A stretch of 64,000 bases of DNA from Lachnospiraceae bacterium (GCA_910575445.1 CAJTFW010000003.1:1-64000), one strand, 5' to 3'; counted from the stretch's first letter, positions 24,738 through 34,736 are shown. A program made the numbers and translations. Notes: generated by a model from the sequence alone, not told the origin.

Positions 24738-26526
24738 AACAGAAGTAAAAAAGCGTAGAGCCAATGCTAATACAACAGAACTGCATGAAGCAAGTCTTCG
24801 AATTATGGAGCAGTTTGTCAGCCTTTTGGCGTATCAGGAGGCTGAGATTCTTCTTGCCTATGTAGATGCCAAGCGGGAGGTGGAGACCCGCCTTTTGATG
24901 GCACAGGCATGGAAAGATGGCAAAAAAGTAGCAGCTCCCCGTGTAGATGGGGATGGCATTATGCATTACTACTATATGGACAGCTTAGAGGACTTAGAGC
25001 CTGGAAGCTTTGGCATTATGGAACCCAAAAAAGAATGTGTACTGTGTGAGACCGAAAAAGGCTTACTTTTGATGCCAGGAGTTGCATTTGATGTGGCTTG
25101 CCACAGGGTCGGATATGGTGGCGGTTATTATGACCGCTATCTAGAGAGACATCCTGGGCTTGTACATATTGCGCTGGCCTTTGAATTTCAGGTCTTTGAT
25201 GAGGTTCCGTTTGAAGCTCATGATATTTTGCCAGAGCTGATTGTGACGGATAGACGAATCTTAAAGCCTGTGGAGAGTAAGATGAAGACATTAGAAGAGA
25301 TTGGAAAAAGCGCAAAGGCAGCAGAACCGATTCTTAGAATCTTAAACAGTGGAAAAAAAGAAGAAGCACTTTTGCAGGTGGCACAGACGCTTCTGGATAT
25401 GAACGGCTATATCCTGTCAGAGAATGAAAAGGATGTAAAAAAAGCAGAAGAAAACGGGATGAATCCAGGGCTTATAGACCGTCTGACACTGACTAGAGGC
25501 CGGATTGAAGCGATGGCAGAAGGGATTCGGCAAGTAGCAGCACTTGAAGACCCAGTTGGAGAAGTCCTGTCGATGAAACCGCGTCCCAATGGTCTGATGA
25601 TTGGACAAAAAAGGGTGCCGCTTGGCGTGATTGGTATTATCTATGAGGCCAGACCCAATGTGACCGCAGACGCCTTTGCGCTTTGCTTTAAAGCCGGCAA
25701 TGTGGTTATCCTTCGGGGAGGCAGTGACGCAGCACGCTCCAATCAGGCGATTGTCAAGGTGATTCGGATGGCACTTGCCCATCAGGATGTTCCACAGGAC
25801 GTAATTCAGCTGATTGAGGATACCAAAAGAGAGACCGTACAGGAATTTATGCGGTTGCGTCAGTATGTAGATGTATTGATTCCAAGAGGTGGTGCGGGAT
25901 TGATTCGCACAGTAGTGGAGAACAGCCAGATACCAGTGATTGAGACTGGAACAGGGAACTGCCATATCTATGTGGATGAAAGCGCAGATTTAAAGATGGC
26001 AGCAGATATTATCTACAATGCCAAGACGCAGCGTATCGGGGTGTGCAATGCCTGTGAATCGCTGGTGATTCATAAGCATGTGCTAGGTGCGTTTTTGCCT
26101 GTTTTAAAGGAGAAGTTAGACCAAAAGGAGGTAGAGCTTCGGGGCGATGAGCAGGTGATGGCAGTGATAGATGGTGTAAAAAAAGCAACAGAAGAAGACT
26201 GGGGATGCGAATATTTAGACTATATTCTCTCGATAAAGACCGTTTCAAGCATCGATGAGGCGATAGCACATATCAACCGCTATAATACGGGGCACTCAGA
26301 GGCGATAGTGACTTCTGACTATGCCAATGCGCAGCGCTTTTTAAATGAGATTGACGCGGCTGCGGTCTATGTCAATGCATCAACACGCTTTACCGACGGT
26401 TTTGAGTTTGGTTTTGGTGCGGAGATTGGCATCAGCACCCAAAAATTACATGCAAGAGGACCAATGGGGCTAGAGGCTCTTACTTCTAGCAAATATATTA
26501 TCTATGGAAATGGACAGATTCGATGA
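24709..26526 (+). CDS. Fusion of 5-formyltetrahydrofolate cyclo-ligase and glutamate-5-semialdehyde dehydrogenase
   Basis: Residues 1-191 are a complete 5-FTHF cyclo-ligase ([24 protein letters not shown] near 140; LIVTDRRIL), which turns 5-formyl-THF into methenyl-THF. Residues 192-605 are a complete ProA, the second step of proline synthesis ([28 protein letters not shown] with the catalytic Cys; [19 protein letters not shown]). No stop separates them. Met192 (ATG 25282) is where ProA normally starts and has GGAG six bases upstream, so ProA may also be made alone. No proB is nearby. ATG 24709 follows TTGGAGA. Confidence 0.92.
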   Translation: MEKNRKAEIRTEVKKRRANANTTELHEASLRIMEQFVSLLAYQEAEILLAYVDAKREVETRLLMAQAWKDGKKVAAPRVDGDGIMHYYYMDSLEDLEPGSFGIMEPKKECVLCETEKGLLLMPGVAFDVACHRVGYGGGYYDRYLERHPGLVHIALAFEFQVFDEVPFEAHDILPELIVTDRRILKPVESKMKTLEEIGKSAKAAEPILRILNSGKKEEALLQVAQTLLDMNGYILSENEKDVKKAEENGMNPGLIDRLTLTRGRIEAMAEGIRQVAALEDPVGEVLSMKPRPNGLMIGQKRVPLGVIGIIYEARPNVTADAFALCFKAGNVVILRGGSDAARSNQAIVKVIRMALAHQDVPQDVIQLIEDTKRETVQEFMRLRQYVDVLIPRGGAGLIRTVVENSQIPVIETGTGNCHIYVDESADLKMAADIIYNAKTQRIGVCNACESLVIHKHVLGAFLPVLKEKLDQKEVELRGDEQVMAVIDGVKKATEEDWGCEYLDYILSIKTVSSIDEAIAHINRYNTGHSEAIVTSDYANAQRFLNEIDAAAVYVNASTRFTDGFEFGFGAEIGISTQKLHARGPMGLEALTSSKYIIYGNGQIR

Positions 26527-27074
26527 GAGTGATTGCAGGTACAGCCCGCAGTATGCCGCTTAAGACTGTGCGGGGTATGGATGTGCGGCCTACAACGGAC
26601 AAGACAAAGGAGACGCTTTTTAATGTCTTGCAGACAGAGGTGCCAGGATGCCGCTTTTTGGATCTTTTTAGTGGAAGCGGTGGTATCGCTATCGAGGCAC
26701 TAAGCAGGGGCGCAGAGTTTGCTGTGTTAGTCGAGCAAAGTAAAAAGGCGCTTGGATGTATCAGGGAAAATCTTGTTTTTACAAAGATGGATGCGTATGC
26801 CAAGGTGTATGGATGTGATGTCTTGACAGCGCTTCGCCAGATGGAGGGACAAGAGGCATTTGATATTATCTTTATGGACCCTCCCTATAATCAGGAGTTA
26901 GAAAAAGAGGTATTAGAGGAACTTCTAGATAGCAGCTTAGCAGATAAAGATACCGTGATTGTGGTGGAGGCTTCTCTAAGTACGGATTTTTCGTATCTTG
27001 AAGGGCTTGGCTATCAGATTTATAAATCGAAAAAATACAAGACAAACCAGCATGTATTTCTTCAGAAAACATGA
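26523..27074 (+). CDS. rsmD: 16S rRNA (guanine-966-N2)-methyltransferase
   Basis: A 183-residue SAM-dependent methyltransferase acting on 16S rRNA. It has [13 protein letters not shown] at the N-terminus, the SAM loop [18 protein letters not shown], and the catalytic DPPY (about residue 119). The gene overlaps the previous stop by ATGA and is followed by coaD, the common Firmicute order. Confidence 0.95.
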   Translation: MRVIAGTARSMPLKTVRGMDVRPTTDKTKETLFNVLQTEVPGCRFLDLFSGSGGIAIEALSRGAEFAVLVEQSKKALGCIRENLVFTKMDAYAKVYGCDVLTALRQMEGQEAFDIIFMDPPYNQELEKEVLEELLDSSLADKDTVIVVEASLSTDFSYLEGLGYQIYKSKKYKTNQHVFLQKT

Positions 27075-27091
27075 CTGTGAAAGGACAATAT

Positions 27092-27580
27092 ATGATACGA
27101 GCGATATATCCCGGGAGTTTTGACCCGGTGACACTTGGGCATCTAGACATTATGAAAAGGGCATCTAAGACGGTGGATGAGCTGATTGTAGGGGTGTTAA
27201 ACAACGGGGGGAAGACGCCGCTTTTTACGATTGACGAGCGTGTAAGTATGCTAAAGGAAGTGACAGAAGGGCTTTCAAATGTGAAAATTTTGTCATTCTC
27301 AGGGCTTTTGGTGGACTTTGCAAGGCAGACAGAGGCGACTGTGGTTGTCCGGGGGCTTCGGGCAATTTCGGATTTTGAGTATGAATTACAGATGGCACAG
27401 ACCAACCACAAGCTAAATCCCAACGTAGATACGATGTTTTTGGCAACAAGTCTGGAGTATTCTTATCTAAGTTCGACGATTGTAAAAGAGGTGGCTTTCT
27501 TTCAGGGGGATATCAAAGAATTTGTGCCAGAGCAGATTGTAGAGCGAATTAAAAAGAAGGTAAAGGAAAAGCTTCAGTAG
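27092..27580 (+). CDS. coaD: Phosphopantetheine adenylyltransferase
   Basis: A 162-residue enzyme of coenzyme A synthesis that joins ATP and 4'-phosphopantetheine. It has the nucleotidyl-transferase motif [12 protein letters not shown] at the N-terminus and [13 protein letters not shown] near the C-terminus. ATG 27092 is chosen over 27071 because AAAGGAC lies five to six nt upstream and the shorter length fits the family. A terminator follows. Confidence 0.96.
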   Translation: MIRAIYPGSFDPVTLGHLDIMKRASKTVDELIVGVLNNGGKTPLFTIDERVSMLKEVTEGLSNVKILSFSGLLVDFARQTEATVVVRGLRAISDFEYELQMAQTNHKLNPNVDTMFLATSLEYSYLSSTIVKEVAFFQGDIKEFVPEQIVERIKKKVKEKLQ

Positions 27581-27590
27581 AAAAAAGTCG

Positions 27591-27642
27591 AAAAATAGAT
27601 ATTATTTTATCAGAGAATGGATAAGATAATATCTATTTTTAT
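27591..27642 (+). terminator. Terminator after coaD
   Basis: A 12-bp AT-rich perfect stem (27594-27605 with 27626-27637), extended by a short inner stem, is followed by five T. The stretch 27643-27847 holds no gene that I can support; TTGACA near 27719 may be part of the next promoter. Confidence 0.88.
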
Positions 27643-27847
27643 TTGTGAGAAATGGGGGAGTGTGGTATAGTGATATAGAAAATAATCGTTAAAATTTTTG
27701 TTAATTTTGAATTAAGTATTGACAGGGGTTAAGAAGATGCAATAGGATGGTAATGTGTGTTCAGGTAGTTTTTACAACAAGATGATGTAAGGGAAGATAC
27801 CTATGGATATAGAATATTTAGGAAAAAGATAAAGGAGTATGGTGAAG

Positions 27848-28459
27848 ATGAGCAATAGCCGGATTGAACAAATTATCGAGGAAATCGAGGATTATATTGA
27901 TACGTGCAAGGGGCCTTTGCTTAGTTCCGGGGATAAGATTATTGTAAATCGGGAGAAGATGGAAGAGCTTCTTAGGGAACTTCGTCTAAAGACGCCGGAG
28001 GAGATTAAGCGCTATCAAAAGGTGTTGGCAAATAAGGAAGCCATACTGGCAGATGCGCAGAAGCGGGCAGAGGCGATTGTGGCACAGGCAAATCTGCAAA
28101 ACCAGGAGCTTGTCAATGAGCATGAGATTATGCAGCAGGCTTATGAGCAGGCTAATAAGGTGATTGAGATGGCAGCAAATCAGGCACAGGATATCTTAGA
28201 CAATGCCACGATGGATGCCAATGAGATTCGTATGGGGGCAATACAGTATACAGATGAGAAGTTGGCAGAGCTTCAGGATATCGTACAAAGGCTTGTGGAT
28301 ACGTCACATGTTCGCTATGAAGCAATGCTCAACAATTTTCAGGATTTCTTTAACGAGATTAGTAGCAACCGGGCAGAACTGCTGCCACAACAGCCGGAGC
28401 CTGAAAAAGAAGAGCCAAAAGAAGAACCAGAGACAGCCGCCCCACAAGCCATGGAGTGA
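27848..28459 (+). CDS. Coiled-coil protein, DivIVA/V-ATPase-subunit-like
   Basis: About 203 residues. A helical N-terminus (IEQIIEEIEDYIDTC) is followed by a long coiled coil (residues ~45-160, rich in Glu, Lys, Gln, Ala) and a Glu/Pro-rich tail. This resembles the helical proteins annotated as ATPase or DivIVA-like between coaD and ylbJ in related genomes; a role in division or membrane organisation is only a guess. ATG 27848 or GTG 27842 is the start; ATG 27839 is too close to AAAGGAG. The last 101 bases overlap ylbJ on the other strand. Confidence 0.8.
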   Translation: MSNSRIEQIIEEIEDYIDTCKGPLLSSGDKIIVNREKMEELLRELRLKTPEEIKRYQKVLANKEAILADAQKRAEAIVAQANLQNQELVNEHEIMQQAYEQANKVIEMAANQAQDILDNATMDANEIRMGAIQYTDEKLAELQDIVQRLVDTSHVRYEAMLNNFQDFFNEISSNRAELLPQQPEPEKEEPKEEPETAAPQAME

Positions 28460-29309
28460 TGCGAAGAGAAGTTCCTTCCAATACGCTCTTGGTCTGAGCC
28501 AGAATACATAAGCCTCCAAAGGCAGCACACATACAGATACAGGCAGTTTTTGAGAGGCTGTTAAGACCCTGAAGTGCTGCAAGCTGGTCGATGCCACAGC
28601 TAATCTCTAAAAGGGCGCTAAAAAAGGCGAGAGCATAAGAAGACAGGGGCAAAAGTTTTAAAAACTGAGCCAGTATGGTAAATAACATGATATATCCGCC
28701 TAAGCGGGTGATGGTAGAGAAACCGTCCATGATGCAGGCATCCAGCATCGGAAAGTTCAGCCGGTGTGTGGGCGCCTGTTTTTTTGTGGAGCCTGTAGAG
28801 GAAATTTCAAAATGATAAAAAGGACGGGTGATGATAGCGTAGCATACGGGCAGCAGATAAAAGAACAACACAAGTCGCCAGGGAATCTCAGAATAGCGAA
28901 GCTTTAAAAGGCAGACATAGTTGAGAAAAAAGGCTGGACTTACATTGTTACAAAAGCCCAGAAGATAGGCGCCTTCTGTGGCACAGATATGGTCTTCACG
29001 AACCAAATCTGCGATAACCTTAGCTCCCATTGGAAAGCCACATAAAAAGCCTAAAAGGACTGCATAGCAGCCAGCTTCCGAGATATGAAAGATACGGCAT
29101 AAAACAGGCGCATAGAGGCGGTTAAGATAGTGAAAGATTCCAGTACGCATCAAAAGATTAGAAAAAATCAAAAATGGTAAGAGAGATGGAAGAACCGCCG
29201 TATACCATAGCGTCAGTCCCAGTGAGCAGCCAGAGGCGATAACCGCAGGATGGGTAAATAAAAGAACGAAAAGTAATGAGAGGGTAAGGACGAAAAGTAT
29301 CTTTTTCAC
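28359..29309 (-). CDS. ylbJ: Sporulation integral membrane protein YlbJ
   Basis: A 316-residue membrane protein of the nucleoside-recognition (Gate) family. The segments PSLLPFLIFSNLLMRTG, GFLCGFPMGAKVIADL and LLGFCNNVSPAFFLNYV match YlbJ, which is needed for spore cortex formation in Bacillus. GTG 29309 is preferred, with GGTGG four nt upstream; ATG codons at 29342 and 29354 lack a ribosome site. The protein is shorter than the roughly 400 residues usual in Bacillus. In Bacillus the gene follows coaD on the same strand; here it is inverted and overlaps its neighbour by 101 nt. Confidence 0.85.
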   Translation of the reverse strand: MKKILFVLTLSLLFVLLFTHPAVIASGCSLGLTLWYTAVLPSLLPFLIFSNLLMRTGIFHYLNRLYAPVLCRIFHISEAGCYAVLLGFLCGFPMGAKVIADLVREDHICATEGAYLLGFCNNVSPAFFLNYVCLLKLRYSEIPWRLVLFFYLLPVCYAIITRPFYHFEISSTGSTKKQAPTHRLNFPMLDACIMDGFSTITRLGGYIMLFTILAQFLKLLPLSSYALAFFSALLEISCGIDQLAALQGLNSLSKTACICMCAAFGGLCILAQTKSVLEGTSLRITPWLVGRLSLVLLLALLFQAPAVVAAVLPGCY

Positions 29310-29364
29310 AAGGCCACCATATAATGAACTAATTCCATACATTTTATGGGGCAAGCGGTAAAAT

Positions 29365-30030
29365 ATGAGTCCAATCAGAAAGATTGCGGTGTATCTAATG
29401 GCAGTTCTTTTATTAGGCTGCGTGGTACAAGGAGAGATGTTGTGGCTTTTGGAACTTTTAGAAGAAAGGATTCCATCTGAACAAAGCGAACGGGATGCCT
29501 TTTCTATCTATCAGGAAACGATGGAGTCCGTCTGGGGAGAGCTTGTCTATTTTCCAGTCCCAGATTCCAGCGTCAACGAAGAAGCAACGACAGCTTTTGA
29601 AAATACCTGGATGGCAGAACGTACGTACGGAGGTAAGAGGAGCCATGAGGGGATAGATGTGATGGCTTCAATAGAAGAAGCAGGGTATTATCCGGTTGTC
29701 AGTATGACAGATGGAGCGATTGAACAGATAGGATGGCTAGAAAAAGGCGGCTATCGGATTGGTGTGCGCTCTCTAGAGGGAAATTATTATTACTATGCAC
29801 ATCTTCATTCCTATGCCAGAGAATGGGAGAAAGGAGATACCATACAGGCAGGAGAAATCTTGGGCTATATGGGCGATACTGGATATGGGCCAGAAGGGAC
29901 GACGGGACAATTTCCAGTGCATCTGCATGTTGGTGTGTATGTGCCGCTTGGTGCAGACCAGGAGATGGCAATCAATCCTTACTGGATGCTATGCTATCTG
30001 GAGGATAAAAAGTTAAAGTACGCTTACTAG
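29365..30030 (+). CDS. M23-family peptidase-like protein
   Basis: A 221-residue protein with an N-terminal membrane anchor or signal (residues 5-25) and a LytM/M23 domain. The zinc ligands appear in HEGIDV (His about 95, Asp about 99) and VHLHVGVY, which carries the HxH pair, so it may be an active endopeptidase. It would act outside the membrane on peptidoglycan, possibly during sporulation. It runs divergently from ylbJ. Confidence 0.85.
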   Translation: MSPIRKIAVYLMAVLLLGCVVQGEMLWLLELLEERIPSEQSERDAFSIYQETMESVWGELVYFPVPDSSVNEEATTAFENTWMAERTYGGKRSHEGIDVMASIEEAGYYPVVSMTDGAIEQIGWLEKGGYRIGVRSLEGNYYYYAHLHSYAREWEKGDTIQAGEILGYMGDTGYGPEGTTGQFPVHLHVGVYVPLGADQEMAINPYWMLCYLEDKKLKYAY

Positions 30031-30060
30031 AAACATTATCAGGAAGAAAGGATACTTGGA

Positions 30061-31437
30061 ATGAAGTTACCGGAAACATTTTTGGAACAGATGCAAATAA
30101 TTTTAAAAGAGGAGTATCAGGACTATCTTCAGAGCTTTACCGGAAAGGGTTTTACGGGGCTTCGGGTAAATACAGGGAAGATTTCTGTGGAGGAATTTGA
30201 GCGAATTCAGCCATTTAAAAGTCTAAGAAAGGTTCCCTGGGTAAAAAATGGGTATTATTATACAGAGGAGGATGCGCCAAGTAAGCATCCTTATTATTAT
30301 GCCGGGCTTTACTATATCCAGGAGCCAAGCGCGATGACACCAGCGAGTGTACTGCCAGTAGAAAAAGGAGAGCGGGTGTTGGATTTATGCGCAGCACCCG
30401 GAGGAAAAGCGACAGAGCTTGCTGCCAAACTGTCTGGAACTGGTGTTCTGGTAGCAAATGATGCAAGCGCTTCTAGAACAAAGGCGCTGCTTAAAAATCT
30501 AGAAGTTTTTGGAGCACCCAATATTTTGATTACCAGCGAGATGGGGGACAAGCTCAACCGCTGTTTTCATGCGTATTTTGACAAGATATTGGTGGATGCG
30601 CCATGTTCCGGCGAGGGGATGTTTCGCAAACAGTCGCATATGGTGACCGCGTGGGAGAAGCAGGGACCAGAAGTGTTTGCCAAGATGCAAAAAGAGATAT
30701 TAGAGCAGGCAGCAGAGCTTTTAAAGCCAGGCGGGATGATGTTATATTCCACTTGTACCTTTTCCGCATTAGAAAATGAAGGAAGTGTAGATGATTTCCT
30801 GAAAAGACATCCTGAATTTCAGCTAGAAGAGATTCCCTGGTATAAAGGGTTCTGCCATGGAAAGCCAGAGCTTGTGAAAAGTAACTTTCCACTAGAGCGG
30901 TGTGTACGATTATTTCCTCATAAAATCGATGGGGAAGGGCATTTTTTGGCGCTTTTAAGAAAAGAAGGAGAACGAAAAGAGAATAGAACAGAGCGAAAAA
31001 GACGCTTTACCAAGCTTCCTATAGAACTTTTGGAGTTTTTAAAGGATGTAAAGTTTCCGCTTGATATAAGTGGAATACAGGTATTAAATAACAAGGTGTT
31101 CTGGATACCTGATGGGATAGAAAGATGCCCTGGACTTCGTTTCTTACGCTCAGGGCTATATATGGGAGAACTTTTAAAGAAACGCTTTGAGCCTAGCCAG
31201 GCGTTTGCGATGGTGCTTAAAAAAGAAGAATATGCCTCAGTGATTGACTTGAACGTTTCTGATGGACGGGTGATTCGGTATCTAAAAGGGGAGACCATAG
31301 AGATTACAGATAAAGAGAGCCAAAGAGAGCATGGATGGCAGCTGGTGTGTGTGGACGGCTATCCGCTTGGATGGGGGAAATTAATCAAGGGAACGCTTCG
31401 CAATAAATATTTTTCGGGGTGGAGGATGAACGGATGA
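30061..31437 (+). CDS. NSUN/RsmF-type RNA m5C methyltransferase
   Basis: A 458-residue SAM-dependent methyltransferase making 5-methylcytosine in rRNA. It has the SAM motif DLCAAPGGKATELA (about 109-122), the motif IV catalytic DAPCSGEGM and the motif VI STCTF, giving the two cysteines used by this family. The C-terminal third has an RsmF-like accessory/PUA region ending in GWGKLIKGTLRNKY. ATG 30061 follows AAGAAAGGA. It overlaps the next gene by four bases. The target base is not known; RsmF (m5C1407) is the closest name. Confidence 0.92.
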   Translation: MKLPETFLEQMQIILKEEYQDYLQSFTGKGFTGLRVNTGKISVEEFERIQPFKSLRKVPWVKNGYYYTEEDAPSKHPYYYAGLYYIQEPSAMTPASVLPVEKGERVLDLCAAPGGKATELAAKLSGTGVLVANDASASRTKALLKNLEVFGAPNILITSEMGDKLNRCFHAYFDKILVDAPCSGEGMFRKQSHMVTAWEKQGPEVFAKMQKEILEQAAELLKPGGMMLYSTCTFSALENEGSVDDFLKRHPEFQLEEIPWYKGFCHGKPELVKSNFPLERCVRLFPHKIDGEGHFLALLRKEGERKENRTERKRRFTKLPIELLEFLKDVKFPLDISGIQVLNNKVFWIPDGIERCPGLRFLRSGLYMGELLKKRFEPSQAFAMVLKKEEYASVIDLNVSDGRVIRYLKGETIEITDKESQREHGWQLVCVDGYPLGWGKLIKGTLRNKYFSGWRMNG

Positions 31438-32159
31438 TGCGCTTAGATAAATATCTGTGTGATGCAAAAGTTGGTACAAGAAGCCAGGTAAAAGGAATCT
31501 TAAAAAAGGGAAATGTACTGGTAAATGGGGAAGTTATAAAAAAGCCGGAGTGGAAAGTGGAAGAAGGAACAGACTGTGTGGTATGTGAAGGAAAAAAGCT
31601 GACCTATCAAAAATATGTGTACTGGATGCTCTATAAGCCAGCAGGAGTGGTGTCAGCGACCGAAGATAAAAGGGAGCAAACGGTGATAGAGCTTTTGCCA
31701 CAAGAGGAGAGAAAAAAGGGAATCTTTCCAGTAGGAAGGCTTGATAAGGATACCGAAGGGCTTTTGCTTCTGACCAATGACGGGGAGCTTGGGCATCGGT
31801 TATTATCACCTAAAAAGCATGTGGATAAAAAGTATTATGCAAAGGTTCAGGGAGTGGTGACACAAGCGCATGTGGAGCAGTTTTTAGAAGGACTGGATAT
31901 TGGAGAGAAAAAGTTGACGCTTCCGGCAAAGCTTGAGGTGATAGTGAGCAAGGAGATAAGTGAAGTGTGGGTGACGCTTCAAGAGGGGAAATTTCATCAG
32001 GTAAAAAGGATGTTTGAAGCGGTGGGTTGTAAAGTGCTTTACTTAAAGAGAGTGGCTATGGGAGCGCTTGTATTGGATGCTAAGCTGAAGGCTGGAGAGT
32101 GCAGAGAGCTGACACTAGCTGAACAAAAGCTGCTTTTTATAAGAGAGGAGCAGAGGTGA
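31434..32159 (+). CDS. RsuA-family rRNA pseudouridine synthase
   Basis: A 241-residue enzyme with an N-terminal S4 RNA-binding domain (MRLDKYLCDAKVGTRSQVK) and a RsuA/RluB/E/F catalytic domain with GRLDKDTEGLLLLTNDG, including the catalytic Asp. It isomerises a uridine in 16S or 23S rRNA; the length fits RsuA. ATG 31434 (overlapping the previous stop) or 31437 is the start, with TGGAGG upstream. Confidence 0.92.
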   Translation: MMRLDKYLCDAKVGTRSQVKGILKKGNVLVNGEVIKKPEWKVEEGTDCVVCEGKKLTYQKYVYWMLYKPAGVVSATEDKREQTVIELLPQEERKKGIFPVGRLDKDTEGLLLLTNDGELGHRLLSPKKHVDKKYYAKVQGVVTQAHVEQFLEGLDIGEKKLTLPAKLEVIVSKEISEVWVTLQEGKFHQVKRMFEAVGCKVLYLKRVAMGALVLDAKLKAGECRELTLAEQKLLFIREEQR

Positions 32160-34075
32160 GAGACAGAGAGAACAGGTCAGAGGGGTTTTTGCCGGTTTGC
32201 AAGAAGGATATGGAACGGATGGGGATTAGGCAGCTGGATTTTGTCTATGTAATTGGGGATGCTTATGTGGACCATCCTTCGTTTGGACATGCAGTGATTG
32301 GGAGAGTGTTAGAGGCACATGGATATACGGTGGGAATAATTGCACAGCCAGATTACCGGAATGCAGATAGTATTATGATACTTGGAGAGCCACGCCTTGG
32401 ATTCTTGGTGTCGGCGGGAAATATGGATTCGATGGTAAATCATTATACGGCGGCAAAAAAACATCGAAGAGAGGACAGTTATACACCAGGAAAAGAGATG
32501 GGGAAACGGCCTGACAGGGCGACGATTGTATATTGCAATCTGATTCGACAAAGGTATAAGAAGGTGCCTCTGATTATCGGGGGGATTGAAGCATCGCTTC
32601 GCAGACTTGCACATTATGACTATTGGTCAGATTCGCTTCGAAGGTCGATATTGTTGGAAAGTGGAGCGGATTTAATATCGTATGGGATGGGAGAGCGGTC
32701 AATTGTGGAGATTGCAGAGGCACTTGAGGCTCAAATACCCGTGGAGGAGATTACGTATATCCCAGGAACAGTATATAAAAGGCGGACATTGCCAGAGGAA
32801 GAAACATATATAAAGCTTCCGGGATATGAGGAGCTTCTTAAAGAGAAACGCGCCTATGCCAGAAGTTTCTATTTGCAATATTGCAACACGGATTCTTTTT
32901 CCGGGAAAAAACTGATAGAAGCTTATTCAGAGCATTGTTTTGTTGTGCAGAATCCAGCAGCAAAACCACTTTCTATGGAGGAGATGGATAAGGTCTATGG
33001 GCTTCCCTATCAGAGAACATGGCATCCAATGTACGATGCAGCGGGCGGCATTGCAGCCTTATCAGAAGTGAAGTTTAGCTTAGTCAGTGGCAGAGGGTGT
33101 TTTGGAGGCTGTTCTTTTTGTGCGTTGACGTTTCATCAGGGACGGGTGGTGCAGGTAAGAAGTCATAAGTCACTGCTTACAGAAGCAAAAAAGATGACAG
33201 AAGAAGCAGATTTTAAAGGGTATATTCACGATGTAGGAGGGCCAACAGCGAATTTTCGAGGACCGGCTTGTGAAGCACAGATAAAGAGAGGGGCTTGCCC
33301 CGAAAAACAATGTCTTTTTCCCAGACCCTGTAAGAACCTAAAAGCAGACCACAGGGATTATCTTGAACTGCTGCGAAAACTTCGGGCACTTCCAAAGGTG
33401 AAAAAGGTATTTATCCGTTCAGGGATTCGCTTTGACTATGTACTAGCAGATAAAAGTCAGGATTTTTTGGAAGAACTTTGTCGTTATCATATCAGCGGGC
33501 AGCTTAAAGTGGCACCAGAACATGTCAGCGATGTGGTGCTTGCCTGTCTTGGAAAACCGGAACATAAAGTGTATCAGGAATTTGCCAGACGGTATCGGCA
33601 GATGAATGAGAGGCTTCAGATGAAGCAGTACCTAGTACCTTATTTGATGTCTTCGCATCCGGGAAGCACGATGAAAGAAGCAGTAAAGCTGGCGGAATAC
33701 TGCAGGGACTTAGGATATATGCCAGAGCAGGTACAAGATTTTTATCCGACACCGTCAACGATTTCCACTTGTATGTATTATACAGGGCTTGACCCACGGA
33801 CGATGAAGCCAGTCTATGTGCCAAGAAGTCTTCATGAAAAGGAGATGCAACGTGCACTGATTCAATATCGGAACCCAAAGAATCGGGCGCTTGTAGAAGA
33901 AGCGCTTTTGCTTGCAGGACGTGAGGATTTGATTGGGTATGGGCCCAAATGCCTGCTGCGTCCAAAGCATACAGACAGAAAGGATAACCAGGAGAAAAAT
34001 AAAAGCAGAGATAACAAAAAGACAGGCAAGAAAAAAACTATCCGAAATGTCCATCGGAAGAAACAGGAGAGATAG
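32156..34075 (+). CDS. YgiQ-family radical SAM protein
   Basis: A 639-residue protein. The N-terminal domain has DFVYVIGDAYVDHPSFGHA, and the radical SAM cluster motif CFGGCSFC (CxxxCxxC) lies near residue 320, followed by the extended YgiQ C-terminal region with a further cysteine-containing stretch (CEAQIKRGACPEKQC). The tail is very basic (Lys/Arg/Asn-rich). YgiQ (UPF0313) proteins have no proven reaction. GTG 32156 overlaps the previous stop; AGGAG is six nt upstream. Confidence 0.92.
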   Translation: MRDRENRSEGFLPVCKKDMERMGIRQLDFVYVIGDAYVDHPSFGHAVIGRVLEAHGYTVGIIAQPDYRNADSIMILGEPRLGFLVSAGNMDSMVNHYTAAKKHRREDSYTPGKEMGKRPDRATIVYCNLIRQRYKKVPLIIGGIEASLRRLAHYDYWSDSLRRSILLESGADLISYGMGERSIVEIAEALEAQIPVEEITYIPGTVYKRRTLPEEETYIKLPGYEELLKEKRAYARSFYLQYCNTDSFSGKKLIEAYSEHCFVVQNPAAKPLSMEEMDKVYGLPYQRTWHPMYDAAGGIAALSEVKFSLVSGRGCFGGCSFCALTFHQGRVVQVRSHKSLLTEAKKMTEEADFKGYIHDVGGPTANFRGPACEAQIKRGACPEKQCLFPRPCKNLKADHRDYLELLRKLRALPKVKKVFIRSGIRFDYVLADKSQDFLEELCRYHISGQLKVAPEHVSDVVLACLGKPEHKVYQEFARRYRQMNERLQMKQYLVPYLMSSHPGSTMKEAVKLAEYCRDLGYMPEQVQDFYPTPSTISTCMYYTGLDPRTMKPVYVPRSLHEKEMQRALIQYRNPKNRALVEEALLLAGREDLIGYGPKCLLRPKHTDRKDNQEKNKSRDNKKTGKKKTIRNVHRKKQER

Positions 34076-34681
34076 ATGCAAAAAAGGTTGCAAAAAGGAA
34101 CATACGGTTATCTAAATAAAAACAAGATTTATGCATGGAAAAAGGCAGTGCTGATGTTGGCAGTACCGGTGATTATTTTTCTGGTTGCGTGGGCGGTGCA
34201 TAAGACACGGGAAAATGTGATGACGGTTGTCGCGATTGTAGGATGCCTTCCGGGTTGTAATCAGGTGGTAAGGGCGATTATGGCAAGCAGGTATCATTCG
34301 ATAGAGGAAGAACTTTATCAAGAGGTGGAAAAAGCAAAAGGAACGTGTGTAGTTCTTTATGAGAATGTGTTTACGGCGTATGAGAGAACGTATTATATTG
34401 ATGCGCTTGTGGTCTTAGGAAGGGAGATTGTAGGATATACAAGTGTGACTGAGACAGACACCAAAAAAGCGGCAGAGCATATTCGGGAGTTGCTTAAGAA
34501 AAATGCTTATAAGCAGAATGTGAGGATTTTTCCGGCGGGGGAGAGAAAGGCTTATTTGGAAAGGGTGAAAAAGTTGGCGGATATGATGCCAGAAGAGGTG
34601 CCTTTTAAGGGGGATGAAAGGTATCCGGGGTTTACGAGGGAGGAGATTGTGGTGCATCTTATAAGGGCGATTTCTTTGTAG
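34076..34681 (+). CDS. Conserved membrane protein of unknown function
   Basis: A 201-residue protein with a basic N-terminus, two hydrophobic helices (about 25-42 and 48-64) and a soluble C-terminal domain of about 130 residues without recognisable motifs. ATG 34076 immediately follows the ygiQ-like stop with GGAGAGA upstream, so it is in the same operon. I do not recognise a function. Confidence 0.75.
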   Translation: MQKRLQKGTYGYLNKNKIYAWKKAVLMLAVPVIIFLVAWAVHKTRENVMTVVAIVGCLPGCNQVVRAIMASRYHSIEEELYQEVEKAKGTCVVLYENVFTAYERTYYIDALVVLGREIVGYTSVTETDTKKAAEHIRELLKKNAYKQNVRIFPAGERKAYLERVKKLADMMPEEVPFKGDERYPGFTREEIVVHLIRAISL

Positions 34682-34684
34682 AGA

Positions 34685-34736
34685 GGACGCTAGGACGGGA
34701 GGGGAGTAGGTTCCTGCCAGGTCGTGGCGAGCGTCC
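34685..34736. repeat. 52-bp minimal copy of the interspersed repeat
   Basis: It starts with GGACGCT, ends with AGCGTCC and is therefore bounded by the same 7-bp terminal inverted repeats as the full element. The first 30 bases equal the left end of the 47395 copy exactly; the last 22 differ from its right end at two positions. The 430 bp between are absent. It lies between an operon end and the rluD-like gene. Confidence 0.9.
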
